Virus record (IMG/VR): IMGVR_UViG_3300035180_002714 | Coordinates: 62,001-126,000 of that record | DNA length: 64,000 nucleotides | Origin: a virus | Direction: 5' to 3' (one strand) | In this document: piece after piece, positions 38,529 through 48,374 of the stretch | How the letters are laid out: each line of letters opens with the position of its first letter | Position numbering within the stretch: position 1 is the stretch's first letter | Notes under the pieces: model-generated | The model's input: the letters and a program-made list of their open reading frames with translations, nothing else | Databases searched by the model: none | What the model was told of the DNA's origin: nothing | Program-made: the position numbers and the translations under genes

Positions 38529-39947
38529 TTACTCGGTGCGTACCTTGGTGGAGAGAGTTCCTGGGTATGCCGCCGCGATCGCAGACAGCTGGGCGCCAAG
38601 AGCGGCAAGCCCGCCTGCAAGCTGCGTCACTGCGGTGAGGGTGAGCGCGGTTGGTGACCCGATAAACGCGTCCGGGGCGATCGTCACGAGGGCGGTCGCT
38701 GCAATCGTTTCTGCAGCAGCGCCGGCGGCTCCGAGAGGCGACATCACCGTACTTCCGTACGCGGTGCCCTTGATCACTGGCTCGACCGCGTTGGCGCCTA
38801 GCTTCACTGCGGTGCCGCCGTCGACCGTGTAGATGCTGCCTGCCTTGGACGTAGAACTTCCGCTAACGTCGACAGTGTCGTCTCCGCCGACTTGAACGCC
38901 ACGGTTGCCTGCGATCGCTTGCGTTTCAGCACCGCTCACGCCGACATCGCGGTCGCCCCCGACGAACGCGGTCGAATTGCGCCCCACCGATCGCGTCTCG
39001 TCGGTGCTGACCGTGGTGGTTGCTGATGCCCCGATCGAGGACGACATGCTCCCGCCCACGACGTGCGTCTCGTCTCCGCCGACGGTGGCGGTCCTCGACC
39101 CTGCAACATCGTGCCGCATCTCGGACGTTCCCTTGTCGCCAGACGACAGGTCAACGCCACCATCCCCATAGATCTGCACGCGCCCATCCGAGCCGGCATG
39201 GAGCCGGAACAAGAGCTTGCCCTCGGGCTCGAGGATTCGAAAATCCAACACATCACCTGTCGCGCCGAGGTCCAAGCGGATCGTCCAGTGCTGTTCGTCC
39301 ATCCCGGACTGGGTCGCCTGGTTGGAACCTGCGCGAAGCACGAACGACGTCCGCCCTTGGTCGTTCTCGATGCGCATCTGCCCGAAGTCTGAGAATTGCT
39401 GGATGCGGCGTGCGATCGTTCGCAGCGTTCCAGAAGGTCCAATCGACTGCACGTGAGCGCTCGGGCTACCCATCAAGGTAACCCCGCCCTCGAGCACGGC
39501 GACGTGGTTCCCCAGGGTGCCCACCTGGGCCCAATCACCGGCTCCCATGTCGGTGGGCGCGTTGGGCGGCTTGAAGTTGTTGGTGCCCTGTGTCAGCTGC
39601 GTGGGATCGGCATCACCCACGCCTTCGACGCCCGTCAACGTCGGTGCCTGAACCGACGGTTGCGACGGACTTGGAAAGTCCATGCAGCCAACGATCGCGG
39701 GAATGCCCAAGTCGTAGGAGATCACGACGGTCGTGCCCGTCGGGATGTGGTCGAAGCCCGTGGCAGTCGACTTGATCTGAGGGACGTCTTGAAGCGGGCG
39801 TCCGCTGTGCGTCCGCACGATCGACGTGTGCGTTGCGGAGTTGTATGCGACGACGACGCCCAGCTCCCAATTCCCCTTACCCGTGCGCCCGAGACCTGCG
39901 GCGCCGAGATTGGCAGCACCGCGTCGTGCGCGTAGAGGGTCCTTCAC
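38529..39947 (-). CDS. Baseplate central spike protein (472 aa)
   Basis: Residues 30-105 look like the OB-fold of gpV/gp5/VgrG-type spikes (GVVVAYNSATHTSIVRTHSG ... GTTVVISYDLGIPAIVGC). Residues about 230-400 are a beta-helix with short repeats (GSRTATVGGDETHVVGG, TDETRSVGRNSTAFVGGDRD). Such proteins form the cell-puncturing tip of contractile tails. Fits with the tail sheath encoded in the same module. Confidence 0.8.
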   Translation of the reverse strand: MKDPLRARRGAANLGAAGLGRTGKGNWELGVVVAYNSATHTSIVRTHSGRPLQDVPQIKSTATGFDHIPTGTTVVISYDLGIPAIVGCMDFPSPSQPSVQAPTLTGVEGVGDADPTQLTQGTNNFKPPNAPTDMGAGDWAQVGTLGNHVAVLEGGVTLMGSPSAHVQSIGPSGTLRTIARRIQQFSDFGQMRIENDQGRTSFVLRAGSNQATQSGMDEQHWTIRLDLGATGDVLDFRILEPEGKLLFRLHAGSDGRVQIYGDGGVDLSSGDKGTSEMRHDVAGSRTATVGGDETHVVGGSMSSSIGASATTTVSTDETRSVGRNSTAFVGGDRDVGVSGAETQAIAGNRGVQVGGDDTVDVSGSSTSKAGSIYTVDGGTAVKLGANAVEPVIKGTAYGSTVMSPLGAAGAAAETIAATALVTIAPDAFIGSPTALTLTAVTQLAGGLAALGAQLSAIAAAYPGTLSTKVRTE

Positions 39948-39959
39948 GTCCCGACCGTA

Positions 39960-40307
39960 TCACGACCCGCGCGGCGTGTTCGACGAGTTCATGGGCGGCA
40001 CGGTGTACTCGACCGGGTGGCTGCGTGCATCTGGAAACCGTTTCGCCGACCATCGGAACGCGACGTAGAAGTTCACGATCACAACGAGATCAAAGATGCG
40101 TGTTGCGATGGTGAAGAATTCCCACGACTCACCATCCACCAGCTCCAGCGCCAACATGATGTTCGTGTACGCGAACAAGCACAAGGCCGCGCAGATCGCG
40201 AGGCTCACCGGGTTCTTCCGATTGCGCCACCCGCGCAAGAAGCGCCAGGCAAGCGGAAGCCATGCGACCGCGAGGGCCACCGACAAACCTGCGAGCGCGA
40301 GCTTCAT
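39960..40307 (-). CDS. Membrane protein (115 aa)
   Basis: Three hydrophobic segments: LAGLSVALAVAWLPLAWRFL, SLAICAALCLFAYTNIMLAL and a third near IFDLVVIVNFYVAF. No known family. It sits with two other small membrane proteins, forming a possible lysis or injection cassette. Confidence 0.7.
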   Translation of the reverse strand: MKLALAGLSVALAVAWLPLAWRFLRGWRNRKNPVSLAICAALCLFAYTNIMLALELVDGESWEFFTIATRIFDLVVIVNFYVAFRWSAKRFPDARSHPVEYTVPPMNSSNTPRGS

Positions 40308-40537
40308 GCCTTCTTCGCGAACCGGCCGTGCGTCTTGGGCTCGCTGACCGTCGTGAATTGCTCGGTGGGGTCCTTGCCGAAGCGTTCACGGTACTTCGTC
40401 ATGACGCTGTTCTTGAGGGCGTTGACCTCAGGGTCGAGCTGCGCGTGGAAGACCTTGTTGCGACGTCCGCAACGGACTTCGGTCCACACGATCAACCCGA
40501 CAATCATCGCCAAAACACCCGTTACGATCCAGGACAC
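40304..40537 (-). CDS. Small single-pass membrane protein (77 aa)
   Basis: GTG start; N-terminal membrane segment (IVTGVLAMIVGLIVWTEV) and a basic cytosolic tail. Coupled to the next gene by ATGA overlap. Confidence 0.7.
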   Translation of the reverse strand: MSWIVTGVLAMIVGLIVWTEVRCGRRNKVFHAQLDPEVNALKNSVMTKYRERFGKDPTEQFTTVSEPKTHGRFAKKA

Positions 40538-40546
40538 GGGGCTCCT

Positions 40547-40822
40547 TCAGGCGTGAGGTGGGTGTGTCGGCGGGCGCGCGGCCGGCAGTCCGTCGACGGT
40601 CTTCGCCATGACCGTGACGGCAGTGAGGAGGTTCTGGATGCTGTCCGTGAAGCGGTCCATGCGCTTTTCGACGCGCCACATGAACCAGAGGCTGACGAAG
40701 ATGGGGAACCCGAACTCACGCAGCAACGCGGCTGCATCCGCAGTGCCATTGCCGCCACCATCAGCACCCATGCACAGGGCGACGATGACAACCAGCACCG
40801 ACCATTCACGTACCGTGCGCAT
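40547..40822 (-). CDS. Small membrane protein, YvrJ/holin-accessory-like (91 aa)
   Basis: One or two hydrophobic stretches (WSVLVVIVALCMGA and REFGFPIFVSLWFMWRVEKR) and an amphipathic tail. LLREFGFPIFVSLWFMWRVE recalls YvrJ-type small phage proteins. GTG 40828 is an alternative start overlapping the upstream stop. Confidence 0.6.
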   Translation of the reverse strand: MRTVREWSVLVVIVALCMGADGGGNGTADAAALLREFGFPIFVSLWFMWRVEKRMDRFTDSIQNLLTAVTVMAKTVDGLPAARPPTHPPHA

Positions 40823-40824
40823 GG

Positions 40825-41580
40825 TCACTCGAGCGGAACCGTATCGCCAGGCGCGTTCGTCTGGTTCTCGCCGGTGGTAGTGTTGTCGATGAACCCGAGC
40901 ACGGCATCGATCGACGTCGCCGTGATGCCCGAGCCACCGCCCGCGTTCGGACGCGTGCCCGGCTTGGTCAGGCTGCCGAATGGCAGAAGGCGATCCGACA
41001 TGCCCGAGACGTTCTCGAGCACGAGGTTCTGGCCGGCGTTCCAGCCGATGGCGTAGCTGGTGATCATCGACAGCTCGGCGTAGAAGCCGCCGCAGAAGCC
41101 GTGCGTCTTGTCGCGGAACACCGCGCCCATGCCGAACGGGATCAGGAACAGCTCGGAGTCGAGGTTGATGAAGTACTTCTTGCTGTTCGGATCCGCGTCG
41201 GATGCCTGGTCATCGAACAGCGACGGATTGATGCCACCGGCGACCGCGTTGTGCGACAGCACGCGAAGCAGGTTGCGCCCGTTCACGAACAGACGGCCCA
41301 TCGTCCACTGGGTCTGGGCCTTGCCGCTGACGTAGAACGAACGCCCCGAGCCGATCGCCATCATCGGCTGCGTCGGCTTGGTCTGCGTGAAGTTGACGGC
41401 TTGCAGCATGCCGATGGCGAGCAGGTTTTGTGACCCCACATTCTGCCGACGGGCGGGGCCTGCCAGCACGAGCGTGTCGTCAGGATGCGCTGCGGTGTAT
41501 GCAGCGTTGTCCATCACACGCTCGACGTAGCTCTGCTGGAACGCCCAGGTATCGAATCCTTGAACTACGCCGAGTGCCAT
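40825..41580 (-). CDS. Structural protein, probable tail tube (251 aa)
   Basis: Soluble beta-rich protein with QTQWTMGRLFVNGRNLLRVL in the middle and Gly/Asn/Thr-rich ends. Its size and location downstream of the sheath suggest the tail tube or a minor tail protein; not proven by motif. AGGAGAAC precedes the ATG. Confidence 0.6.
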   Translation of the reverse strand: MALGVVQGFDTWAFQQSYVERVMDNAAYTAAHPDDTLVLAGPARRQNVGSQNLLAIGMLQAVNFTQTKPTQPMMAIGSGRSFYVSGKAQTQWTMGRLFVNGRNLLRVLSHNAVAGGINPSLFDDQASDADPNSKKYFINLDSELFLIPFGMGAVFRDKTHGFCGGFYAELSMITSYAIGWNAGQNLVLENVSGMSDRLLPFGSLTKPGTRPNAGGGSGITATSIDAVLGFIDNTTTGENQTNAPGDTVPLE

Positions 41581-41591
41581 AACGTTCTCCT

Positions 41592-42524
41592 TCAGGCTTT
41601 CATGTAGCGCAGGCCCTTGGTGGCTCCAATTGTGCCACCAACGGATGCGAGTAGATCAGGAAGTGACATGCCGATGCCGGGCACGTTGACCTGGTGACCG
41701 AGAAGCTTTTCGATGCCGTAGGCTCCGAGCGCGCCGAGACCGCCACCCACCAAGCCGCCGCCTGCCATGCCGCCGAACGTACGTGCCCCTGCTTCAGGGC
41801 CGTGTTTGACCAAGGCTTCCGCAACGGGGTAGCCCGGGATCTCACCCTTCAGTACGTCCCCAATGGGCTCACGCCCATGCGCGTGTGCCGATTGCTTCAT
41901 GCGTGGCTGCAGGAGGTGTGCGCCCTGCAGCGCCCACGACGGGATATCCTGAGACGTCGCGTCGAGGTTGTACGGTGCACCGGGCGGCACGGTGGCGTCT
42001 TCCGCCTCTTCGACCTTCTCCTTGAGGAGCTGGCCGGTGGTGCCGCCGGTGATGCCACCGAGCAACATGCCCAGGTCCGGCTGCTTGAACTTCGCGCCGA
42101 TCGCACGGCCCGCAAAGCTACCCAGCGCAGGAGCTGCGACCGCCGGGAAAATCGACGCGAAACTTGCGTTCTTTCGACCACCCAGAAGGTCGCCCAACAT
42201 GCGCATGAAGCCGCCTGCCGCAGGCGTTGCGGAGGATGCGGGAACTGCGCGGCGTGCTGCCAGCGTGCGCTCGACGTCACCCATGCGGGACTCGAGCTGT
42301 CCCGCCTGCTGCCCGAGAACGTTCGCCTGCTGCCCGAGGCGGCCATGAAGACCGCCGGCACCCGCACCCACCGCCATGTCGCGCAGAGGGTGCTCGTCGC
42401 TGCTGAGCAAGCTCGTGAGGCCACCGATGCCGGCGCCGGCGAGCGCACCGCCCAGAGGTGTATTCGTCAGCAACTTGCTGACGTCCACCGGAAGGGCTGC
42501 GATCTTGAACTGCTCGACGCTCAT
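41592..42524 (-). CDS. Gly-rich virion protein (310 aa)
   Basis: Long Gly/Ala hydrophobic stretches (GALAGAGIGGLTSLL, GGGLVGGGLGALGAYGIEKL) with charged helices between. Pattern of glycine-zipper membrane-active proteins. Probably packaged and used during DNA ejection; inference from composition and context. Confidence 0.7.
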   Translation of the reverse strand: MSVEQFKIAALPVDVSKLLTNTPLGGALAGAGIGGLTSLLSSDEHPLRDMAVGAGAGGLHGRLGQQANVLGQQAGQLESRMGDVERTLAARRAVPASSATPAAGGFMRMLGDLLGGRKNASFASIFPAVAAPALGSFAGRAIGAKFKQPDLGMLLGGITGGTTGQLLKEKVEEAEDATVPPGAPYNLDATSQDIPSWALQGAHLLQPRMKQSAHAHGREPIGDVLKGEIPGYPVAEALVKHGPEAGARTFGGMAGGGLVGGGLGALGAYGIEKLLGHQVNVPGIGMSLPDLLASVGGTIGATKGLRYMKA

Positions 42525-42832
42525 CGAATCCCCATCATGTGAGGACCTGTTGGGGGTAGTGACGCGGTCTCGAGGTGTCGTGCAAGCGCGTCAGCAGGTG
42601 ACACTTGCATGTGCGCGGGCAGTAGGTTGCGACGCAGGAACTTGCCGGGCGCTTCCTGCAAGCGATCGATGTGTGCGAAGGCGCCCGGCACAAGCGCCTT
42701 CGCGGTGCTTTTGGCAGCGCCCATCGCAAGCAACGGAAGCGTGTCCTGGATCATGCCCATGATCGAGCCCTCGCGAACGCCGAATCGCTTCGACGCCGCT
42801 TCGACTCCGCTGTGGTAGGCGCGCTTGATCAT
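42521..42832 (-). CDS. Virion protein with N-terminal AYxxG motif (103 aa)
   Basis: Opens MIKRAYHSGVEAASKRFGV, the recurrent motif. Rest is helical with no recognised domain. ATG/TGA overlap with the next gene. Confidence 0.75.
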   Translation of the reverse strand: MIKRAYHSGVEAASKRFGVREGSIMGMIQDTLPLLAMGAAKSTAKALVPGAFAHIDRLQEAPGKFLRRNLLPAHMQVSPADALARHLETASLPPTGPHMMGIR

Positions 42833-42836
42833 TTGG

Positions 42837-43478
42837 TCAGTTTGGCATCGGGGGCTTCGGCGGCATCAGCTTGTTGCCAATCGCCTGGCCACCGGCTTGG
42901 GCTGCGGTGTCGAATGCAGCGCCTGCTAGCCCGCTGCCCACACGCCCCGCGATGGCAGGCGCAGCCTTGCCAAGCAGAGAGCGACCGAGCATCGGGGCAG
43001 CCGCGCCAAGCAGCGCAGGGAGGAAGGCCTCCTTGATGCCGAACGCTGCGGCGGCGGCCTTGATGCCGTCGGTGTAGCGGGACTCGAGGGCCCCGCCCTT
43101 CATGCGCTCCATCAACGAAGGACGGTGCGGTTCCATGCCAGCCGCCGTGCCTGCGGCCGCACCGCCGAGACCTCCTGCGGCAGCACCTCCCACGCCAAGC
43201 AGCGCACCCATGTCTTGGGCGACCGCGGGGTCGAGATGGAGCAGCTTGCCGAGCAGTGCACCCGTGCCAGCGCCGGCGAGGCCGCCACCAAGTGCACCAG
43301 CACCACCACCGAGAAGACCGCCGCCGAGGGCGCCACCGAATGACGCGAGCTTCTCCTCGCGACCACGATGCTCGCGCGAGATCTCGACGTTGACCTTCGA
43401 CCCGGGCATGAAGCCTTGCGAGGCTTCCGCGCCCTTGACGAGGTCCGCGATGAACTTGTCGAAGAAGTTGTCGGACAT
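42837..43478 (-). CDS. Gly-rich virion protein (213 aa)
   Basis: Central glycine-zipper region (GGALGGGLLGGGAGALGGGL) suited to membrane insertion, with FGIKEAFLPALLGAAAPMLG near the end. Starts MSDNFFDKFIADLVKGAE. Function unknown. Confidence 0.7.
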   Translation of the reverse strand: MSDNFFDKFIADLVKGAEASQGFMPGSKVNVEISREHRGREEKLASFGGALGGGLLGGGAGALGGGLAGAGTGALLGKLLHLDPAVAQDMGALLGVGGAAAGGLGGAAAGTAAGMEPHRPSLMERMKGGALESRYTDGIKAAAAAFGIKEAFLPALLGAAAPMLGRSLLGKAAPAIAGRVGSGLAGAAFDTAAQAGGQAIGNKLMPPKPPMPN

Positions 43479-43487
43479 GAAGGCGCC

Positions 43488-45893
43488 TTACGCCACCAGG
43501 TGGAGTTCGATGACGTTGAGCGGCTTGGGCAAGCCGATCGCGCAGTACATCAGCACGCGGTCCGCCGACGTCGGCGAGACCTCGAGCGCCGTGATGGCGA
43601 ACGAGGTCAGCGGCGCACCGATCTTCGCTGCCGTGCGCAGCAACAGGAGCTGCGAGCCGGTGATCAGCGCACCGTGCAGCTGCGTCAGCGTGTCGAGCGT
43701 GACGTTGTACTGACCGAGGAAGTCCTCGAGGATGTCGACGAAGAACAACGACACGAAGTCGAAGTTCTTGACGACGGAGAACTCGCCCGACTCGAGCGTC
43801 GCCGGGTCCGTGGTCAGCTGGTGGATGGTGTACGGCAGCGACGTGGTCGTCTGCTGCGCGAACACGTACCACCCACCGTTCGAGATGTCGGTGAGCTGGC
43901 TGTCCGTGAAGTACGTGTTCGAGTCGTAGATCTGGGACACGCCCGCGATGCCGAGGTTGGTGAACCCCTGCTGCGACGGCAGACCCGCGGTCATGCCGCC
44001 GACCGCGCATGCCAGGTAGTAGCCCGGCTGCTTGGTGCCGCCCGTGACACCTGCGACGTCGCACTTGTCCGGCCACACGAGGACCGTGCGCTTGGAGTTG
44101 AATGACTGCGCGACCGCCACCAGCTCGGTGACTTGCTGGCTCTTCGAGAGCGTACGAACGATCTCGAAGTTGACCGTTGTCAGGCCGACGAGGGCGCCGC
44201 CGATCCGCTTCACGCCGTGTGGCAGCTCGTTCTGGACCGTCGAGCTGTCCTGCCCGTTGTTGACGATCTGCAGACGTTGATCGCTGATGACGTTGTTGAC
44301 GACGAGCGTCGTGAAGACGGTGGCCGAGGTGATCGCTGCGTTCGGGTCGACCGGGATCTTGATGAGGTCACCCGCAGCGACGCCGCTCGCGATGAACGTG
44401 CCGCTCGGGTCCTTGAGGATCAGGAACAGGTCATCGCCGGCCGACGTGATGACACCAATGAGCGCGGCCGAAGGCACGCGAACCGTGGTCCCGTCCGCAT
44501 AGACGATCGCGCAGGTGATGTTGCACGTGCCCGCGCCCGCGAACGGTGTCGCGACGTCGACCTCGATCGTGGTCGCGCTCTCGACGGACGCGATCGGATA
44601 GTCGCCGAGTGCGACATCGCCGAGGACAGACGAGATTGTCACGCGGAGGATGTCGCCCGGGATGACGCCGCCGCCCGTGGTGAGCAGGGTCGCCACGCCC
44701 GTCAGCACGATCTTCGTGATCGCACTGGGCGCGCTTCCGCTGAGCTGCAGTGGTGCGCCCGTGGCCGACGCACCCACGATCGTCTTGGTCACCGGCAGCG
44801 TGCCGTTGCCGATGACGACGCGGAAGCGCTGCGGACGACCGTGAACGTTGTCGGGCAGCGCGAGTCCGACGCAGTCCGAGTTCCACATCGCGAAGATCGA
44901 CACGTCGGTCGTCATCGGGATGATGGCGTAGACATCGGGGCGTGCCGAGATGTGGTCTCGCACGGTGACGTGTCCCGCGAGGTCGTCGGACAGCACGCCG
45001 ATGAACTGAACGACCGAGGTCGTGTTCTCGAGCGCGACGAACGCACCTGCCGCGAGCGGGTTGCGCACGTCGAGACGGCCGATCTTCGACAGGATGTCGG
45101 CCTCGGACTCGATGGTGTCGAGGTCGACGATGTCTTGACGAAGCGAGCGGTACGCCTCGTACACGACGGCGTACGACACGGGCTTGCTACCCTGCCCGGT
45201 CACTGCCAGCGTCACGCTGCCGGCGATCTTCACGGCGTTGTTGGTGTGCGAGACGAACGACGAAGCGATCTGGACGTCGTTGATCTGCCGCTCGATGTAC
45301 CAGTGCTGGTTGGCTGCCGGCACGAACGTTCCGCCGGTGACGTCTGCTGTGAGCAGCAGCTGGGTGTCCGAGACAACCGAGAGCACCGTGCGCGCGATGA
45401 CGACCGTGCCCGCATCGACGATGACGAGACGGTCGCCCGGCAACACCTTGCCCGGCCCTGCCGTGGCGAACGTGGTCGGCCCTGGGAGGGTCTCGGCGGT
45501 GTCGAACTGGTTGGGCGTCAGGACCGTGGTCGTGCCCTTGATGCCACCACCCGCGTCGACGCCCTTGCCCGCGATACGGACGCGCGCTTGGTCGAAGTAG
45601 ATCGCGACGCTCGAGCCATCCAGGATGGCCCCGACAGCGTTGTTCGGCGGCTCGGCAACCGTGATCACGGCAGGGCCCGTCGGCAGCGTCCCGTCAGGGG
45701 ATGCTTCCAACGTGCCATACGCCGGCGTGACCTGGATGTCGGTCTTGTCGGCGTAGTCCGTGGTGCCGGGCTTGAAGTAGTCCTGGATGTGGAACGCGGG
45801 CCCCACGACAAGGCAGTTCAGGTCTGGAGACGTCGGCGTGACCGTCGGCGTGGCCAGGTCCTGGTAAACGAGTACGACTGGTCGAATGGCCAT
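43488..45893 (-). CDS. Contractile tail sheath protein (801 aa)
   Basis: Long sheath with variable insertions. The conserved C-terminal part shows LVWPDKCDVAGVTGG, YYLACAVGGMTAGLPSQQGF and a final domain ending NVIELHLVA, as in phage sheath proteins. This defines the virus as a myovirus type. CGGAGCACTGACCC precedes the ATG; a late promoter lies 33 bases upstream. Confidence 0.88.
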   Translation of the reverse strand: MAIRPVVLVYQDLATPTVTPTSPDLNCLVVGPAFHIQDYFKPGTTDYADKTDIQVTPAYGTLEASPDGTLPTGPAVITVAEPPNNAVGAILDGSSVAIYFDQARVRIAGKGVDAGGGIKGTTTVLTPNQFDTAETLPGPTTFATAGPGKVLPGDRLVIVDAGTVVIARTVLSVVSDTQLLLTADVTGGTFVPAANQHWYIERQINDVQIASSFVSHTNNAVKIAGSVTLAVTGQGSKPVSYAVVYEAYRSLRQDIVDLDTIESEADILSKIGRLDVRNPLAAGAFVALENTTSVVQFIGVLSDDLAGHVTVRDHISARPDVYAIIPMTTDVSIFAMWNSDCVGLALPDNVHGRPQRFRVVIGNGTLPVTKTIVGASATGAPLQLSGSAPSAITKIVLTGVATLLTTGGGVIPGDILRVTISSVLGDVALGDYPIASVESATTIEVDVATPFAGAGTCNITCAIVYADGTTVRVPSAALIGVITSAGDDLFLILKDPSGTFIASGVAAGDLIKIPVDPNAAITSATVFTTLVVNNVISDQRLQIVNNGQDSSTVQNELPHGVKRIGGALVGLTTVNFEIVRTLSKSQQVTELVAVAQSFNSKRTVLVWPDKCDVAGVTGGTKQPGYYLACAVGGMTAGLPSQQGFTNLGIAGVSQIYDSNTYFTDSQLTDISNGGWYVFAQQTTTSLPYTIHQLTTDPATLESGEFSVVKNFDFVSLFFVDILEDFLGQYNVTLDTLTQLHGALITGSQLLLLRTAAKIGAPLTSFAITALEVSPTSADRVLMYCAIGLPKPLNVIELHLVA

Positions 45894-45925
45894 GGGTCAG
45901 TGCTCCGAGTCCATAGGGTTGCGGA

Positions 45926-45934
45926 AATTATAGG
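45926..45934 (-). promoter_or_regulatory. Late-type promoter CCTATAATT for sheath gene
   Basis: TATAAT on the minus strand, 33 bases before the sheath ATG, leaving room for a leader with CGGAG. It lies in the 71-base gap between tail genes. Confidence 0.8.
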
Positions 45935-45964
45935 GTGTTGACGGTCGGATCGCGATGTTGGCGA

Positions 45965-46672
45965 CTACTTGGACGGAGCGGACCCAGAGAGGGCGATGGT
46001 TTCGAAATACGCGGTGGCAGAATCTGCACCCGAACGGACGACGTCCAATTCTACGCTTCGCAGCAGGGGCGCGGTTGGCGCATTCGTCCAGCGTTGTGGG
46101 TACTGCGCCACGAAGGTCACGGACGTCACCCACTGATCTTTGTCGCGCTGCGCGGGTTGCGTGCGTCCAACCGTGATTGGCGTCATGTCGTGCAGCCCGA
46201 ATTTCCCCTGGATGAGGTCGCTCGATGCCTGCAGGAAGATCCCAACAATGTCGCCAAGCACCGCGCTCTCGGCACGTTTTCCGGTCACGCACTCGATCAG
46301 AATCGGCACGGATTGAAGGTTCCAGAACCCTTCGAGGCCCGTCTTGAGGTTCACGCCAACACGGTCACCCAGTACGACACGCCCCATCGTCTGGTCATCA
46401 CAGTCGACATAGACTGCAGGCCGAAAGTTCCGGTGTGTCTTGTCTTCGTTGAACGCACTTTCGACGGCGAGTCGCGTGACTTTGATGTCCGGATCCCACC
46501 GCCACTGGAATTCGTCCCCAACGACTTCGCGTGCAAACCGCTTCCGGATGATTTCAACAAACACGCCCAACACCGCAAGCTTTGACCCTGGACGGATGCT
46601 GACTTGCTGCGTTTCTTCCGGCGAAGGTTGATTCTTCGGGTCCGGTACGTAGTTGGGGTAGTTGTCGCTCAT
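45965..46672 (-). CDS. Tail/neck structural protein (235 aa)
   Basis: Mixed alpha/beta protein with KLAVLGVFVEIIRKRFAREV and LHDMT ... WVTSVTFVAQYPQRW. Position just upstream of the sheath suggests a tail-terminator or completion protein. Three bases separate it from the upstream gene. Confidence 0.65.
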   Translation of the reverse strand: MSDNYPNYVPDPKNQPSPEETQQVSIRPGSKLAVLGVFVEIIRKRFAREVVGDEFQWRWDPDIKVTRLAVESAFNEDKTHRNFRPAVYVDCDDQTMGRVVLGDRVGVNLKTGLEGFWNLQSVPILIECVTGKRAESAVLGDIVGIFLQASSDLIQGKFGLHDMTPITVGRTQPAQRDKDQWVTSVTFVAQYPQRWTNAPTAPLLRSVELDVVRSGADSATAYFETIALSGSAPSK

Positions 46673-46675
46673 GAA

Positions 46676-47518
46676 TTAGTACAGCGGTGGAACAGCTGTT
46701 GGGTCAACGAGTAGCTTGTATTCGACCGAGTTGTGTCCCAGTAGCGACGTCGTCACCTTCTGGTGAACCGTGACACTCTTGAGTTCCGTGTGGTGTGTAC
46801 GCTGAACCTGGTAGCGTTCGTTGCGCACGAGGTCGACAAGGATGTCTTTGTATTCGACGAGCGGGTAGTCGAGGATATTAAAGTCGTTGAACTTGACGTC
46901 ACTGTCGCCATGCGACGTGATGTTCGTAGCGACCGTTGCAGCTTCGCGCCGTCCGCGGATCAATGTCGGGGCCCAGTACCCGCCCACGAACGTCGTGCCA
47001 TAGCAGATGAGGCAATGCTCGAGCGTAGACTCTTTGGTCACCGGGTCGTAACACTGAGGACAGCGGTCGCCCCAACGCTTCCGCTTGAGCACGATGAGTG
47101 GGATGCCGTTGAGACGGCGATAGCCCACCGCTTGATCGTGGAGGATCTTGCGTTTGAACAACCGGGTTCGCCGATCGAGACCCGGCTCGACTGGCGTCGG
47201 CTCGCTCGTGAACATGTTCGCGGATCCCGACGGAGGCGTGACCGTGAGCTGGTAGTACAGGACGCGCGCGAGCGAGAACAGGTTCACGCCTTCGCGCCCT
47301 GCGTTCTTCGGGTCTGCAGGCGGGAGGTTGAACTTGTCGTCGATGAAGTTGTACGCGTCGCGCAAGCCCGTTGCGACGGACTCCCAGGGGCCGCTGGGAC
47401 TTTCCGAACGTGCGATGTCGACGAAGAACGCGCCGCTCTCGTCCGATTCAACATCCCACTGAACGAACACCGCCGTTGGGAACAACGCCGTGGTGCGGGT
47501 GATGCGAACTTCAGCCAA
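46676..47518 (-). CDS. Conserved structural protein with zinc knuckle (280 aa)
   Basis: N-terminal Ig/fibronectin-like part (VQWDVESDESGAFFVDIARS) and a C-terminal part with CPQCYDPVTK ... CLICYGTTFVGGYW, a four-Cys site found in a family of phage neck/baseplate proteins. TTG at 47518 is the best start because the previous gene stops at 47511. Confidence 0.75.
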   Translation of the reverse strand: MAEVRITRTTALFPTAVFVQWDVESDESGAFFVDIARSESPSGPWESVATGLRDAYNFIDDKFNLPPADPKNAGREGVNLFSLARVLYYQLTVTPPSGSANMFTSEPTPVEPGLDRRTRLFKRKILHDQAVGYRRLNGIPLIVLKRKRWGDRCPQCYDPVTKESTLEHCLICYGTTFVGGYWAPTLIRGRREAATVATNITSHGDSDVKFNDFNILDYPLVEYKDILVDLVRNERYQVQRTHHTELKSVTVHQKVTTSLLGHNSVEYKLLVDPTAVPPLY

Positions 47519-48374
47519 GGACCGCCGGCCCGGTATCAGGTGAACCGGCGCCGCCCCCGATGCTGGATGTGTCGGCCGCGTTGTCGATCTGACCGAATGC
47601 GCGGTTGATGCGCTGGTCACCTTCGTCACCCCAGCCGACGGGCGGGGACTTGCGGGTCAGACGTTCTTCGTAGGGATTGATCGGCGTGCCACGCTGCTCG
47701 TGCATCGAGTGCGTCGCCGCGCCTGGCATGTTGGTGAAGAAGTCGCTGAGCTTGACGCCGTACATGCGGTACAGAATCGCGTGACGGCGAGTACGTTCAC
47801 GGTCTGCGTCGATCGCGACCTTGTTCAGGCCGCCCGTCATCCGTCCCGGCTCATCCGCGCTGTTGCGGATGCCTTGGTGTCGAAACAGGTCAGCGAAACC
47901 CGAACCTGCCTGCTCGTCCGCAGGACGTCCGTCGCTTGAGCGCCCAAGCGCGCTGATGCTGCTCGTCGCCGAGTGGTAGTGAGGGCTGGTCGACGGATTG
48001 TCGCCCTGCTTGGGGTCACCACCGAGCATGCCCGGATTGAAGTCCGCAGCCTTCATTGGAATCGGCCGGGGCTGGCTGCACGTGCCGTAGTGCTTGGCCT
48101 TGCGACACGACGTGCAGATGTCCGCAGAGAGCTTGCGACGAGGTTCGCCACGGGTCTCGCCCTGCTCGTGCGCGCTGAAGATCTGCGCGACGGATGCAGG
48201 TGTCGCCGGAGGTGCCATCGCTTGCTGCGCCTGCGGTGACAACGACGACGGACCGTCCTTGGCACGGAGCACGGCGCTCCCTGCCACGGTCGGGTTCGTT
48301 GGCGCAGGCCAGCCCAGCTTGTAGCGCTCGAGCGCCGCGTGTTGCCCGTTCGCGTATGCCAGCTCGAGGGTCAT
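47511..48374 (-). CDS. Virion protein with N-terminal AYxxG motif (287 aa)
   Basis: Opens MTLELAYANGQHAALERYKL (recurrent motif). Disordered middle with one CTSCRKAKHYGTC knuckle. No recognised domain. Confidence 0.75.
   Translation of the reverse strand: MTLELAYANGQHAALERYKLGWPAPTNPTVAGSAVLRAKDGPSSLSPQAQQAMAPPATPASVAQIFSAHEQGETRGEPRRKLSADICTSCRKAKHYGTCSQPRPIPMKAADFNPGMLGGDPKQGDNPSTSPHYHSATSSISALGRSSDGRPADEQAGSGFADLFRHQGIRNSADEPGRMTGGLNKVAIDADRERTRRHAILYRMYGVKLSDFFTNMPGAATHSMHEQRGTPINPYEERLTRKSPPVGWGDEGDQRINRAFGQIDNAADTSSIGGGAGSPDTGPAVLG

Noticed and set aside
44133-45941. 602-codon plus-strand open frame inside the sheath gene
   Set aside because: Composition is Arg/Asp-rich without motifs; the opposite strand encodes a recognisable tail sheath. 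GC-rich codon usage keeps the antisense frame open.
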